Positions 41,505-51,104 of a stretch of DNA of 64,000 nt are shown in pieces (the first letter of the stretch is position 1; every line of letters begins with the position of its first letter). The position numbers and the translations under genes were made by a program. The notes below the pieces were generated by a model, which made no database searches, was not told the origin of the DNA, and saw only the letters and a program-made list of their open reading frames with translations. The DNA comes from JAGNZR01 sp051656905 (GTDB taxonomy: Bacteria; Fusobacteriota; Fusobacteriia; Fusobacteriales; Fusobacteriaceae). The stretch lies in NCBI GenBank assembly GCA_051656905.1, contig JBOFJQ010000034.1, positions 62,001 through 126,000 of the forward strand, written 5' to 3'.

Positions 41505-41741
41505 ATGAAAAGATTAACAAAAAAACAAACTTTTAAAAATACAGAGAATAATTACTTAAGTTACTTAAAGCAACATGAAATGATGTTAGAAAGTCATGCA
41601 GAGTTCCGTAAAGCTTATGGAAGAACTGTAGAGGTTGAAGCTAACTTTAAGAAAGAGGTTGATTTAGGTCAAAAAAGATTAAAAGAGTTAAAGAATAAGA
41701 TGGATAAGGCTAAAGCAGAATTAATGGATAGTGAAAGATAG
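41505..41741 (+). CDS. Small charged helical protein of unknown function
   Basis: A 78-residue protein, Lys/Glu rich, predicted almost wholly helical (FKKEVDLGQKRLKELKNKMD). There is no signal peptide, so it is cytoplasmic. It stands alone with its own promoter and a terminator. AAGGAGAG precedes the ATG. I do not recognise a family; it is not FadA-like because a signal peptide and the FadA helix pattern are missing. Confidence 0.6.
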   Translation: MKRLTKKQTFKNTENNYLSYLKQHEMMLESHAEFRKAYGRTVEVEANFKKEVDLGQKRLKELKNKMDKAKAELMDSER

Positions 41742-41760
41742 TTAATAATAATTAAAAATT

Positions 41761-41808
41761 ACACCTATAAAAGTATCTTACTAAAGAGCTTTTTGAGGTG
41801 TTTTTTTT
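41761..41808 (+). terminator. Terminator after the small helical protein gene
   Basis: ACACCT at 41761-41766 pairs with AGGTGT at 41796-41801, with inner AAAAG/CTTTTT pairing, followed by eight T residues. Confidence 0.7.
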
Positions 41809-41972
41809 ATGAAAAAATTTAATTTAAAATAGAAAAGATATTTTATAAAAAATAAATTAAATAAAAAAAATAATCTAGTAATTAAGATATAGGATTAATC
41901 TTGATTTTATGCTAAAATAGTTCTATTGTTCAAAGAAAAAAAATAATATTAATATATAGGAGTAAAGAATAA

Positions 41973-43526
41973 ATGAGTATTTTAGATGTTAGTAATGTAA
42001 GTCACGGATTTGGATCAAGAGTAATATTAGAGGATGCATCTTTTCGTCTGTTAAAGGGGGAACATGTAGGTCTTGTTGGAGCTAACGGAGAGGGAAAATC
42101 AACCTTCTTAAATATAATTACAGGAAAACTTATGCCTGATGAAGGAAAAGTAAGTTGGTGTAATCATATAACTACAGGTTATTTAGATCAGTATAGTACA
42201 CTGGAAAAAGGAAAATCAATAAGAGATATATTAAGAACAGCTTTTGCTCACATGTTTGAACTTGAGCAAGAGGTAATGGCATTATATGAAAAAATGGGTG
42301 ATTGTACCCCAGAGGAAATGGAGACATTACTTGAAGAGATTGGAGAGATTCAAAGTATCTTAGAGAGTTCAGACTTCTATGACTTAGACACTAAAATTGA
42401 AACTTATGCAGCAGGGTTAGGTCTTATGGACATAGGTTTAGATAAAGACGTTTCTGAGCTATCAGGGGGACAAAGAGCAAAGATTTTACTTGCTAAAGTT
42501 CTGCTTGAAAATCCTATGATTCTAATTTTAGATGAGCCAACTAACTTTCTAGACGAAGATCATATTATTTGGTTAAAAAACTTCTTACAAAGTTATGAAA
42601 ATGCATTTATTTTAGTATCTCATGATATTCCATTTTTAAATGATGTTACAAATGTTATTTATCATATTGAAAATGCAGTATTAACTAGGTATAGTGGAGA
42701 TTATCACTATTATTTAGAAATGTATGAGTTAAAAAAACGTCAAGTAGAAATGGCTTATAAAAAACAACAGAAAGAAATAGCTCACTTGGAAGACTTTATT
42801 TCTCGTAATAAAGCTCGTGTTGCTACTACAAATATGGCAAAAGATAGACAAAAGAAACTTGATAGAATGGAAGTTATAGAGATAACAAAAGAAAAACCAA
42901 AACCAATTTTTGGATTTAAAACAGCAAGAACTCCATCAAGAGAGATAGTTACAGTAAAGGATTTAATTATTGGATATGATGATCCTTTAACAAGAGCACT
43001 TAATTTCACTATAGAACGTAATCAAAAGATTGCAATAAAAGGTGTAAACGGGTTAGGAAAATCAACTTTACTTAATACAATTTTAAGGAGAATTCAGCCA
43101 TTATCTGGAGATATAGAGCATGGACAATTTTTAGAGATTGGATACTTTAAACAGGAAGAAGAGAGTACAACAACTCCAGCATTGAATGAGTTTTGGAATG
43201 AGTTCCCAGGACTTAGCAATGCAGAAGCAAGAGCGGCACTTGCAAGATGTGGATTAACAAATGACCATATTACAAGCCAGATGAGAGTTCTATCTGGAGG
43301 AGAAAATGCTAAAGTAAGACTTGCAAAAATAATGAATAGAGAGATTAACTTCTTAGTGCTAGATGAGCCTACAAATCACTTAGATATAGATGCAAAAGAG
43401 GAATTAAAAAGAGCTATTAGAGAGTTTGCAGGAACAGTTTTAATAGTAAGCCATGAACCAGATTTTTATATGGATGTAGCAACAGAAGTTTGGAATGTAG
43501 AGGATTGGACTACGAAAATTATATAA
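41973..43526 (+). CDS. ABC-F family ATPase
   Basis: A soluble 517-residue protein with two tandem ABC domains and no membrane segments. It has Walker A GANGEGKST and GVNGLGKST, signatures LSGGQRAKI and LSGGENAKV, and Walker B LILDEPTNF and LVLDEPTNH, joined by a charged linker (KKQQKEIAHLEDFISRNKAR) typical of ribosome-binding ABC-F proteins. Members help translation or protect the ribosome from antibiotics; nothing here shows a resistance subtype. The length and linker resemble YbiT-type housekeeping members. It is followed at 19 bases by an EamA transporter gene. Confidence 0.9.
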   Translation: MSILDVSNVSHGFGSRVILEDASFRLLKGEHVGLVGANGEGKSTFLNIITGKLMPDEGKVSWCNHITTGYLDQYSTLEKGKSIRDILRTAFAHMFELEQEVMALYEKMGDCTPEEMETLLEEIGEIQSILESSDFYDLDTKIETYAAGLGLMDIGLDKDVSELSGGQRAKILLAKVLLENPMILILDEPTNFLDEDHIIWLKNFLQSYENAFILVSHDIPFLNDVTNVIYHIENAVLTRYSGDYHYYLEMYELKKRQVEMAYKKQQKEIAHLEDFISRNKARVATTNMAKDRQKKLDRMEVIEITKEKPKPIFGFKTARTPSREIVTVKDLIIGYDDPLTRALNFTIERNQKIAIKGVNGLGKSTLLNTILRRIQPLSGDIEHGQFLEIGYFKQEEESTTTPALNEFWNEFPGLSNAEARAALARCGLTNDHITSQMRVLSGGENAKVRLAKIMNREINFLVLDEPTNHLDIDAKEELKRAIREFAGTVLIVSHEPDFYMDVATEVWNVEDWTTKII

Positions 43527-43545
43527 GTGTAAAACGGGGGGAGAG

Positions 43546-44412
43546 ATGAGTAGTAGTAAAAACCAATTAGGTTATATAGGGTTAAATTTTTTAGCAAGTT
43601 GTTTTCTTGCTACAGGTGGAATTTTTGTTAAATTAAGTGCATTGCCACCAATAGCTACAGGATTTTATAGAATTTTACTATCAATACTAATACTGTACCC
43701 TTTAGTAAAAAAAGATTTAGGATTAGTAAGACTAGAACGAAGAGATTTACTTTTACTTTTGTGTGGTGGAGGATTTTTTGGATTAGATCTTATCGTATGG
43801 AATAGATCACTTTATTTAACAACAATGGCAAATGCTAATTTACTATCAAACTTTGTTCCTTTTACAATTATTCCTGTTTCTTATTTTTTATATAAGAAAA
43901 AAGTGTCAAAAATGTTTTTGATGGGATTAGGAATAACAGTTGTAGGTCTTATAATTCTTATGCTAGGAAAATTAGAGCCTAGTCCCGAAAATTTCAGAGG
44001 GGATAGTTTAGCTTTTTTAGCATCAATATTTTATGCATTTTTTTTACTGGCAGTTTCTGATTTAAGAAAAAGAATGCAAGCTCCTACAATTATGTTTATC
44101 AGTGCCTTTGGTGGAGCGATAGTCTTGCTTATAGCTATGTTATTTGCAGAAGGGATTCAGTATCCACATAGCTTTACTGAACTTCTACCTTTAATTGCAT
44201 TAACAGTTTGTTCTCAAATATTTGGACAAGGACTTTTAAGCTATTGTGTTGGTAAAATAGATATAGTTTTATCATCAGTACTTATGCTTATTCAACCAGT
44301 TGCAGCAGCAATATATTCATACTTAATATTTGGAGAGCATCTTATGTTCCAAGAAGTTTTAGGAATTTTCATAATACTTGCCGGAATTTTTTATGCTAAA
44401 AAAGGAATTTAA
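43546..44412 (+). CDS. EamA/DMT family membrane transporter
   Basis: A 288-residue inner-membrane protein with about ten hydrophobic segments and the two-fold EamA repeat. The N-terminal half has FLATGGIFVKLSALPP and LTTMANANLLSNFVPF; the second half has SQIFGQGLLSYCVG and PVAAAIYSYLIFGE, both family patterns. The substrate is probably a metabolite or amino acid but cannot be predicted. GGGGGGAG precedes the ATG and the gene is probably cotranscribed with the ABC-F gene. Confidence 0.88.
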   Translation: MSSSKNQLGYIGLNFLASCFLATGGIFVKLSALPPIATGFYRILLSILILYPLVKKDLGLVRLERRDLLLLLCGGGFFGLDLIVWNRSLYLTTMANANLLSNFVPFTIIPVSYFLYKKKVSKMFLMGLGITVVGLIILMLGKLEPSPENFRGDSLAFLASIFYAFFLLAVSDLRKRMQAPTIMFISAFGGAIVLLIAMLFAEGIQYPHSFTELLPLIALTVCSQIFGQGLLSYCVGKIDIVLSSVLMLIQPVAAAIYSYLIFGEHLMFQEVLGIFIILAGIFYAKKGI

Positions 44413-44433
44413 GTAAGCGTTTATTTATAAATT

Positions 44434-44463
44434 AAAAGGGCATCCTAATGGATGCCCTTTTAA
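44434..44463. terminator. Bidirectional terminator after the EamA gene
   Basis: A 12-bp stem pairs 44434-44445 (AAAAGGGCATCC) with 44450-44461 (GGATGCCCTTTT) around TAAT, between convergent genes. Confidence 0.9.
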
Positions 44464-44465
44464 TT

Positions 44466-44747
44466 TTACTTTGTTTCATAAATTTCAGCAGGAGCTTCAT
44501 ATTCTCTAAACTCACCAATAATTGGAAAATATTTTAAAAAGTGTGGTGTTTTAGTATGAAATTGAAATGCTTCTTTGTCTTTCCATAGTTCTACAAAGTA
44601 GAAAAAATTTTCAGTATCCGTTTCTATAAAATTATACTCAAGACACCCTTTTTCCTTTCTGCTCTCTTGGATAAGAGGTGCTAAAGTCTTTAAGCACTCT
44701 TCTTTCATATTTTCTTTAATTTTTACTGGAACAACAACTCTAATCAT
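44466..44747 (-). CDS. Antibiotic biosynthesis monooxygenase (ABM) domain protein
   Basis: A 93-residue dimeric alpha-beta barrel protein of the ABM/YgiN quinol monooxygenase group. Typical elements are LAPLIQESRKEKGCLEYNFI, FYFVELWKDKEAFQFHTKTPHF and the closing EYEAPAEIYETK. These are small cofactor-free oxygenases or quinol-oxidising stress proteins. AAGGAG precedes the ATG. The next gene upstream on the transcript is a nitroreductase, suggesting a joint redox-stress role. Confidence 0.85.
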   Translation of the reverse strand: MIRVVVPVKIKENMKEECLKTLAPLIQESRKEKGCLEYNFIETDTENFFYFVELWKDKEAFQFHTKTPHFLKYFPIIGEFREYEAPAEIYETK

Positions 44748-44785
44748 GAATTACTCCTTTTATATATGTTTTTAAATATTGAATC

Positions 44786-45442
44786 TTAGTGCCATTCAAC
44801 AATAGCATCTAGATTTTGTCTAGTTTTTACAGGTTGTGGATTTATACGGTATCCAAAAGCTAGCATTAGAGAAACTGTGAATTTTTCAGTATCTACTCCA
44901 AAATCCTCTTTAAGAATATTGTTTATTTTATCTACAGTAAATCCTTCCATAGGGCAAGAATCGATTCCAATCATTGCGGCACCTGTCATCATGTTTGCAC
45001 TTGCTATATAAGTTTGTTTCATTGCCCAATCTGATATTTTTTCTTCACTTTTTAAAAGAGAAAAGTCATTTTCTTGAAAATTTTTCAAAAATTGAGTTTT
45101 TAACTCATAAATATCATTTGGTGCTTTTTGTATATCTTTAATTATGCTTTCTACATATTGTGTATTGTACTTTGTAAAATAAGATTTTCTTGCTAAAATT
45201 ACTAAAAAATGGCTACATGTTGGAAGTTGATTTTGTGCTCCCCATGTGAATTCCTTTAATTTTTCTCTTTTTTCTGGATTTTGAACTACTAAAAATTTCC
45301 AAGGTTCAAGTCCGAAAGAACTAGGAGAAAGTCTACCTATTTCTAAAATGTAATTAAAATCATCTGAAGATATTTTTTTTGTAGAGTCAAATATTTTACA
45401 AGCGTGTCTAAAGTTCATTGCATTTAAAAATTCAGTTTTCAT
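44786..45442 (-). CDS. Nitroreductase-family NAD(P)H oxidoreductase (NfsB-like)
   Basis: A 218-residue FMN oxidoreductase. Features are the N-terminal MNFRHACKIFDSTKKISSDD, FGLEPWKFLVVQNPEKREKL, ASANMMTGAAMIGIDSCPMEGF and the final FGYRINPQPVKTRQ. It resembles oxygen-insensitive nitroreductases and dihydropteridine reductase-like proteins of the NfsB group. AAGGAG precedes the ATG. It differs clearly from the longer nitroreductase at 7250-8020. Confidence 0.88.
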   Translation of the reverse strand: MKTEFLNAMNFRHACKIFDSTKKISSDDFNYILEIGRLSPSSFGLEPWKFLVVQNPEKREKLKEFTWGAQNQLPTCSHFLVILARKSYFTKYNTQYVESIIKDIQKAPNDIYELKTQFLKNFQENDFSLLKSEEKISDWAMKQTYIASANMMTGAAMIGIDSCPMEGFTVDKINNILKEDFGVDTEKFTVSLMLAFGYRINPQPVKTRQNLDAIVEWH

Positions 45443-45642
45443 AAATAACGTCTCCTTAAAATTTAATAAATATAATTTTCATTACTAATAGTGTTTTTTT
45501 AACCTAAAACTATTATATAGTTTTGAAAGATAATAAACAAGTATGCACTTTTTAGTAATATACTATCTAAAAAGAAAGTGTTGAAACTGAGAGTTATAAT
45601 ACTAATGAAATATTATGAAAATAAAATTTTTATTTAAATTTA

Positions 45643-46755
45643 CTAAATGAAAAAATAGAATAAAGTCCCCAAAAATCCTAAAAAAATAAAATTAATAATT
45701 GTAAAATCTTTTAAATAAATATTTTTTTGGAATGGGAAATCGTTGATATAAAGTTTGTAAGATATAACACTAGCAAGTGATGAAATAAGAGTTCCAAATC
45801 CTCCAATATTAGCACCAATCAATATGGGTTTCCAATTGTTAGTAAATTCAGCTATTAAAATAGTGGCAGGAACATTACTAATAAATTGGCTAGATATAAT
45901 TGAAGTTATATATATCTTGTGTGGCGTAGAAAGTAGATTTTTCATAGAACTTTTTATAATATTCATTTCAGACAAGTTTCCAATTAGAATAAAAAAACTT
46001 ATGAAAGTTGCAAGTAGAAACCAATCGATGCTAAATAAAGTTTTGTATTGTTTTATACTTAAATAAAGTATTGTTACGATAGTTATAAGTTTTATATCTA
46101 GTCTAAAAAAAAGTGAAATTATAACAGAACAAAATATTATAGTAGCTATAATTGAATTAGTATTTAATGTTATATTAGGTTTAATTAAAGAGAATTTTAA
46201 TTTTTTATCAGGAGTGGACAGATTAAAAATTAAAACTAAGATTACCCCTATAGTTGAAACAGGTCCTGCGACTTTAAAAAAATCAGATGCAGAAAGAGAA
46301 AACTTAGAGAAAATATATAAATTTTGAGGATTTCCCATAGGAGTCATTGCTCCTCCAATATTTGCACATAGGGTTTCTAATATAATGAGTCGTAGTGGAG
46401 AAAAATTAGATTTTTTAGCTATTATTATAGTAAGTGGAACAAAAGTAATAAGTGCTACATCATTTGTTAAGAGCATACTTGAAAAAAAGACAAGAAGCAG
46501 TAAAACAACAGAAATAATCCTTTGGTTATCATATTTTCTAAGAAAACTTATAGCTATATAATCCAATATTTTTTCTTTTTTATATATTTCAACAACTATC
46601 ATTAAATTAAATAAAATTAAAAGAACATGTACATTGATATTTTCTGGATTAGGTTTTATGAAAAATGATGTTATTATAGCGCCTAATGTAGCAATAATAA
46701 AAACGGTTTCATTTTTTATTTTATTTTTTATATCTTTATATAAAATTGGCAACAT
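45643..46755 (-). CDS. SLC13/ArsB-NhaD-like ion transporter
   Basis: A 370-residue inner-membrane transporter with about ten hydrophobic segments. The two-half arrangement carries LLTNDVALITFVPLTIII and ANIGGAMTPMGNPQNLYI, a signature of the SLC13/CitM/ArsB superfamily, repeated more weakly as FISNVPATILIAEFTN and GANIGGFGTLISSLAS. It is somewhat shorter than the usual 400-450 residues. AAGGAG precedes the ATG. The transported anion (or Na+/H+) is unknown. Confidence 0.82.
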   Translation of the reverse strand: MLPILYKDIKNKIKNETVFIIATLGAIITSFFIKPNPENINVHVLLILFNLMIVVEIYKKEKILDYIAISFLRKYDNQRIISVVLLLLVFFSSMLLTNDVALITFVPLTIIIAKKSNFSPLRLIILETLCANIGGAMTPMGNPQNLYIFSKFSLSASDFFKVAGPVSTIGVILVLIFNLSTPDKKLKFSLIKPNITLNTNSIIATIIFCSVIISLFFRLDIKLITIVTILYLSIKQYKTLFSIDWFLLATFISFFILIGNLSEMNIIKSSMKNLLSTPHKIYITSIISSQFISNVPATILIAEFTNNWKPILIGANIGGFGTLISSLASVISYKLYINDFPFQKNIYLKDFTIINFIFLGFLGTLFYFFI

Positions 46756-46955
46756 AGTAGTATCTCCTTGTTATTGTAAAATAGAGTACCTAAATATAAT
46801 ATCATTTATAATGAAAATATTCTATAAGTAAAAATAATATGAGAATTTATTTGATAAATATATAGTATTTTAAGGAATGAAAACTATTTTTTATAATTTA
46901 AATATGGTATATTGTTAAGTATATATAAAAATAAATAAAGTTGAGGTATTAAAAA

Positions 46956-48305
46956 ATGAAAGGGATGAGAAGTAAGAGAGAATTTTATAAAAGTTTTTTA
47001 GGAATAGGGCTACCACTGGTAATACAACAGTTTCTTACATCCTCATTAAACTTTGTAGACAATGTTATGATGGGAAGACTAGGAGCCGAATATATAGCGG
47101 GAGTAGGATTTGCTAATAACGTATATAAGATTCAGGACATATGTCTTTTTGGTATATGTGGTGGAATGGGAGTATTTATTTCGCAATATTATGGAAAGAA
47201 AGAGTTTGGAACTATAAAAAAAATAATGGGAAGCATGATGTTTTTTGCAGTGGGATTGTCATCAATTATTGCGATATTTGCTTCTGTTTTTGCAAAAGAA
47301 ATAATTTCAATGTTTACAGTTGATAAAGTAGCTTTTAATATAGGGGTATCATATTTAAGAATATCATCAATTTCATATATATTTTCTGCAATTGGTTTTT
47401 CTCTTTCTTTTTCTTTAAGATGTATAGGAAAGACAAAAGTACCAATGCTTGCCTCAGCTGTAGGAGTAGCATTAAATGCTTTTCTAAATTATGCACTAAT
47501 ATACGGAAATTTCGGGTTTTCTCCTATGAATGAAAAGGGAGCTGCAATAGCAACAATTATAGCGAGAGCAGTACAAGCAATTATGGTTATATACTTAATA
47601 TATATTTATGATTATGGAATAAAGGATAAATTAAAAAAATATTTAGGTATTTCAAAAATGTTATTAGGAGAGATAATAAAACTTGCAGTTCCTATATTTT
47701 TAACTGAGGTATTTTGGGTTTGTGGAACAGTAGCTCTATCTATTGCATATTCAAGACTGGGAACAGGAGAGGCAGCATCAATCCAGATAGCAGATATTGT
47801 TTTTTCAATAGCAGCAATAATATTTATGGGAGTTTCTAATGCAACTTCTGTTATAATTGGGAAAAGTCTAGGTAGTGGAAAAAAGAAGCTTGCAATACTA
47901 CATTCTCAAAGATCTGTAAAATTGGCAATAATCTTTTCTATAATTTGTGTAGTAGTGATACAAATGTTAGTAACACCAGTTTTATCATTATATGTCTTAT
48001 CACCAGAGATATACAATATGGCTTATTGGACACTGAGAGTTTATGTAATGGTAATATTCTTTAAATTATTAAACTGGACAATTCTTATTGGTGTTTTAAG
48101 AGCTGGCGGAGATACTAAAATAGCATTTTATTTAGACGTATTACCATTATATTTATATGCTATACCAACATCATTTATCGGATTATACTTTAGAATTCCA
48201 ATATATATATTAGTAGGACTTGTTAATATGGAAGAAGTGATTAAGTTATTCTTTTCTGTTAGAAGATATATTAGTATGAAATGGGTAAAGGATATAACAG
48301 TATAA
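46956..48305 (+). CDS. MATE family efflux transporter
   Basis: A 449-residue, 12-segment multidrug/metabolite antiporter of the MATE type. Signatures include LVIQQFLTSSLNFVDNVMMG with the family Asn/Asp positions, FSLRCIGKTKVPMLASAVGV, and the second-half VFWVCGTVALSIAYSRLGTG and LRAGGDTKIAFYLDVLP. AAAGTTGAGG precedes the ATG. Likely driven by Na+ or H+; specificity unknown. Confidence 0.92.
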   Translation: MKGMRSKREFYKSFLGIGLPLVIQQFLTSSLNFVDNVMMGRLGAEYIAGVGFANNVYKIQDICLFGICGGMGVFISQYYGKKEFGTIKKIMGSMMFFAVGLSSIIAIFASVFAKEIISMFTVDKVAFNIGVSYLRISSISYIFSAIGFSLSFSLRCIGKTKVPMLASAVGVALNAFLNYALIYGNFGFSPMNEKGAAIATIIARAVQAIMVIYLIYIYDYGIKDKLKKYLGISKMLLGEIIKLAVPIFLTEVFWVCGTVALSIAYSRLGTGEAASIQIADIVFSIAAIIFMGVSNATSVIIGKSLGSGKKKLAILHSQRSVKLAIIFSIICVVVIQMLVTPVLSLYVLSPEIYNMAYWTLRVYVMVIFFKLLNWTILIGVLRAGGDTKIAFYLDVLPLYLYAIPTSFIGLYFRIPIYILVGLVNMEEVIKLFFSVRRYISMKWVKDITV

Positions 48306-48380
48306 AATTGTATAATACGTTATAAAACTATAAAAAATTAAAAAAATCTGATATACTGTATAAAAGGTAGGTGATATTTC

Positions 48381-48812
48381 ATGAATACAACCATTTTATG
48401 GGGATTATTAGCTGTTATTTTTTTTATAATAGAACTAATAATGCCAGGACTAGTTTCTATTTGGTTTGCTGTAGGGTCTATATTTGCTTTAATATATTCA
48501 CTTTTTGATTCATCACTAATCTTAGAAATAACTATTTTTATAGTGATTTCAATATCTTCAATGGTTCTTTTAAAAAAATTTAGTAAAAATAAATTTTATA
48601 AAAATGGAGAAGAGTTTGAAAGAATTGTAGGGAAAATAGTAAAAATAACAGAGATTGATGATAGTTTAAATTGCAGAGTATATCTTGATGGAAAATATTG
48701 GATTGTAAAAGTTGAAGGTGATCTGAAGGCAGATTATCTAAAGGTAGATGATGTAGTTAAAGTTATAGGTATTGAAGGAAATAGGTTAATTGTAAAAAAA
48801 CAAATTAGATAG
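48381..48812 (+). CDS. NfeD-family membrane protein
   Basis: A 143-residue protein: three N-terminal membrane segments (ILWGLLAVIFFIIELIMPGL and following) then a C-terminal OB-fold (GKIVKITEIDDSLNCRVYLD). NfeD proteins partner with SPFH/stomatin proteins in membrane microdomains. It is followed at 9 bases by a stomatin-like gene, the standard pair. GGTAGGTG precedes the ATG. Confidence 0.9.
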   Translation: MNTTILWGLLAVIFFIIELIMPGLVSIWFAVGSIFALIYSLFDSSLILEITIFIVISISSMVLLKKFSKNKFYKNGEEFERIVGKIVKITEIDDSLNCRVYLDGKYWIVKVEGDLKADYLKVDDVVKVIGIEGNRLIVKKQIR

Positions 48813-48820
48813 GAGGATTT

Positions 48821-49741
48821 ATGTTTAGTGTATTTGCTATTATAATAATAATTATTGCTATTATTTCTGTTCACGTAAGAATTATTCCACAGTCAAGAGC
48901 TTGTGTGGTTGAGAGATTAGGGGCATATTTAGGAACTTGGAGCGTAGGATTACATATTTTAATTCCTTTTGTTGATAGAGTTTCAAAAATAGTTTCATTG
49001 AAAGAGCAAGTTATAGATTTTCCACCACAACCAGTTATAACAAAGGATAATGTTACAATGCAGATAGATTCAGTAATTTATTTTCAGATAACAGATCCTA
49101 AATTATATACTTATGGGGTAGAAAATCCATTAAATGCAATAGAAAATCTTACTGCAACAACATTAAGAAATATAATTGGAGATATGGAGCTTGATTCAAC
49201 ACTTACTTCAAGAGATGTAATTAATACAAAAATGAGAGCTATTTTAGATGAAGCTACTGATCCATGGGGAATAAAAGTAAATAGAGTAGAGCTTAAAAAT
49301 ATAATTCCCCCAAGAGAGATTCAAGATGCAATGGAAAAACAGATGAAGGCAGAAAGAGAAAGAAGAGAATCTATTTTACGTGCAGAGGGAGAGAAAGAAT
49401 CAAAAATTCTTGTAGCTCAAGGTGAAAAAGAATCTCAAATTTTAAAAGCAGAAGGGGAAAAGCAATCTTCTATATTAAGAGCAGAAGCTCAAAAAGAAGT
49501 GGCTATAAGAGAGGCAGAAGGAGAAGCAGAAGCAATATTATCTGTACAAAAAGCAAAAGCAGAAGCTATTGTTCTTTTAAGAGAATCAAAACCAAATCAA
49601 GCTGTTCTTTCAATAAAAGCATTAGAAACTTTTGAGAAAGTGGCAGATGGACAAGCAACGAAAATAATAGTTCCAAGTAATTTACAAAATTTAATGACAT
49701 TTTCAACTCTTTTTGATGAGGGGAAAGATAAGCAAAAATAA
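48821..49741 (+). CDS. SPFH/stomatin-like protein (QmcA type)
   Basis: A 306-residue membrane-anchored SPFH-domain protein. One N-terminal segment (FAIIIIIIAIISVHV) precedes the SPFH domain: IIPQSRACVVERLGAYLGTW, LKEQVIDFPPQPVITKDNV, LRNIIGDMELDSTLTSRDVI. A long coiled-coil with repeated EGEKES/EGEKQS units (ILRAEGEKESKI, ILKAEGEKQSSI) follows. It forms oligomeric rings that shape membrane domains and partner proteases. AGGAGG precedes the ATG. Confidence 0.92.
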   Translation: MFSVFAIIIIIIAIISVHVRIIPQSRACVVERLGAYLGTWSVGLHILIPFVDRVSKIVSLKEQVIDFPPQPVITKDNVTMQIDSVIYFQITDPKLYTYGVENPLNAIENLTATTLRNIIGDMELDSTLTSRDVINTKMRAILDEATDPWGIKVNRVELKNIIPPREIQDAMEKQMKAERERRESILRAEGEKESKILVAQGEKESQILKAEGEKQSSILRAEAQKEVAIREAEGEAEAILSVQKAKAEAIVLLRESKPNQAVLSIKALETFEKVADGQATKIIVPSNLQNLMTFSTLFDEGKDKQK

Positions 49742-49773
49742 GATATTAATCTAATTATAAAAATATTTCAAAT

Positions 49774-49826
49774 AAAAAGCTGTAAAGTAGATTCCATAAA
49801 AGGTATCTGTTTACAGCTTTTTTTAT
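49774..49826. terminator. Bidirectional terminator after the NfeD-SPFH pair
   Basis: A 13-bp stem pairs 49774-49786 (AAAAAGCTGTAAA) with 49810-49822 (TTTACAGCTTTTT), with extra inner pairing, between convergent genes. Confidence 0.85.
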
Positions 49827-50480
49827 TTATTCGAAATGCATTGGTACTAAACTTTTAGGATTAAGTATTTTGATGAAATAATCCGCTCCATCTTTAGAAT
49901 GAATACCAAGTCTAGGATCAACTGGGAAAAAAGCGATGTCAATATTTCCTAATTTTTTAGTTACATTTTCAATGTTATTAATTATCGCTTTGAAATTATT
50001 TTCCATCTCTAAAGCTTCCTCTTCAGTATCTTCTTCACCCCAGTTCCACCAATTAAGGTCTCCAGCATGGAAAACAAGTATGTTATCTATTTTCACTAGA
50101 AAAGATACACCTAAATCAGTAGATCCAAAGGAAAAAATTTCTACGTTGGAATTAAAAGATATTTTTTCGTTTTCCTTAGCAACAAAATAGTTATCTCCTA
50201 AGATTATAGAGTTATTTTCATAAATATCACTGCTTAATACATATGAAATATTACAATATTTTTTACTCCACTCTAAGATTTCAGGATTAAAATGATCATA
50301 ATGTGAATGAGATGAAAAAACTAATATTTTTTTATTATATTTTTTTTTAGAGGCAAGAACTTCATTTAAATAATCTTTTTTATCCTCAGGGTTTTTGTAG
50401 TAGTCGAAGATTAAAATATAACTCTCAAGTTCTACAAGAAAACAACTGTGGTAAATATATTCATAATTTAAAGTACCCAT
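49827..50480 (-). CDS. Metallo-beta-lactamase fold hydrolase (UlaG-like group)
   Basis: A 217-residue soluble MBL-fold protein. The metal-binding HSHYDHF appears near residue 60, a later DLNWWNWGEED follows HAGD, and the end KSLVPMHFE provides the last His. This spacing and size resemble the UlaG-like/DUF MBL hydrolases, whose substrates vary. Its ATG overlaps the stop of the upstream gene by one base (TAATG), so the two are translationally coupled. Confidence 0.85.
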   Translation of the reverse strand: MGTLNYEYIYHSCFLVELESYILIFDYYKNPEDKKDYLNEVLASKKKYNKKILVFSSHSHYDHFNPEILEWSKKYCNISYVLSSDIYENNSIILGDNYFVAKENEKISFNSNVEIFSFGSTDLGVSFLVKIDNILVFHAGDLNWWNWGEEDTEEEALEMENNFKAIINNIENVTKKLGNIDIAFFPVDPRLGIHSKDGADYFIKILNPKSLVPMHFE

Positions 50481-50851
50481 TATCTTCTACACGGGATAAT
50501 TTCTATCCAGTATCCATCAGGATCATTGATAAAGTAAATTCCCATTTCCTTATTTTCATAACAGATACAATTCATTTGTTTATGTAGTTCATGTGCCTTC
50601 TCGTAATCTTCAGCTGTAAGAGCTAAGTGAAACTCTTCATCTCCTAAATCGTAAGGAGTGTCTCTATCTTTTAGCCAAGTTAGTTCTAGAAAGAATGTTT
50701 TTGATTCATCGCTTAAATATATAAGAGTAAAGCTTCCATCAGTAGCTTCTTTTCTTCTAACTTCACTAAGACCTAAAGCTTCTTTGTAGAAAGTAAGACT
50801 CTTATCTAAGTCCAAAACATTGATATTGTAGTGATTAAAGGTAAATTTCAT
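50480..50851 (-). CDS. VOC/glyoxalase-like protein
   Basis: A 123-residue vicinal-oxygen-chelate protein, lactoylglutathione lyase-like. The halves begin HYNINVLDLDKSLTFYKEAL and EFHLALTAEDYEKAHELHKQ; metal-ligand positions are visible in the opening His, LELTWLK and the closing DPDGYWIEIIP. AAGGAG precedes the ATG. It is coupled to the MBL-fold gene, reminiscent of a glyoxalase I and II-type pair, although the MBL protein is not a typical GloB. Confidence 0.88.
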   Translation of the reverse strand: MKFTFNHYNINVLDLDKSLTFYKEALGLSEVRRKEATDGSFTLIYLSDESKTFFLELTWLKDRDTPYDLGDEEFHLALTAEDYEKAHELHKQMNCICYENKEMGIYFINDPDGYWIEIIPCRR

Positions 50852-51104
50852 TTCATCAGCTCCTTTTTTAGATAGATATATAGATAGTTTATTTAATATC
50901 TATTATCTTATTTAATAATATTATAAATTATTTTGTTGAATAATATAGACTTTACTATACAAGGGTGAATGTGTCAAGAAATCCAAAGAAAAAAATATAA
51001 ATATGGTAAAAATGTTTAAATAAAAGATAAAAAAGTAGCAAAGAGAATAAAAAAAGTGTAAAATACAACAAATAAGTTTTATTCATTAAATAAAGGGGGA
51101 AGTT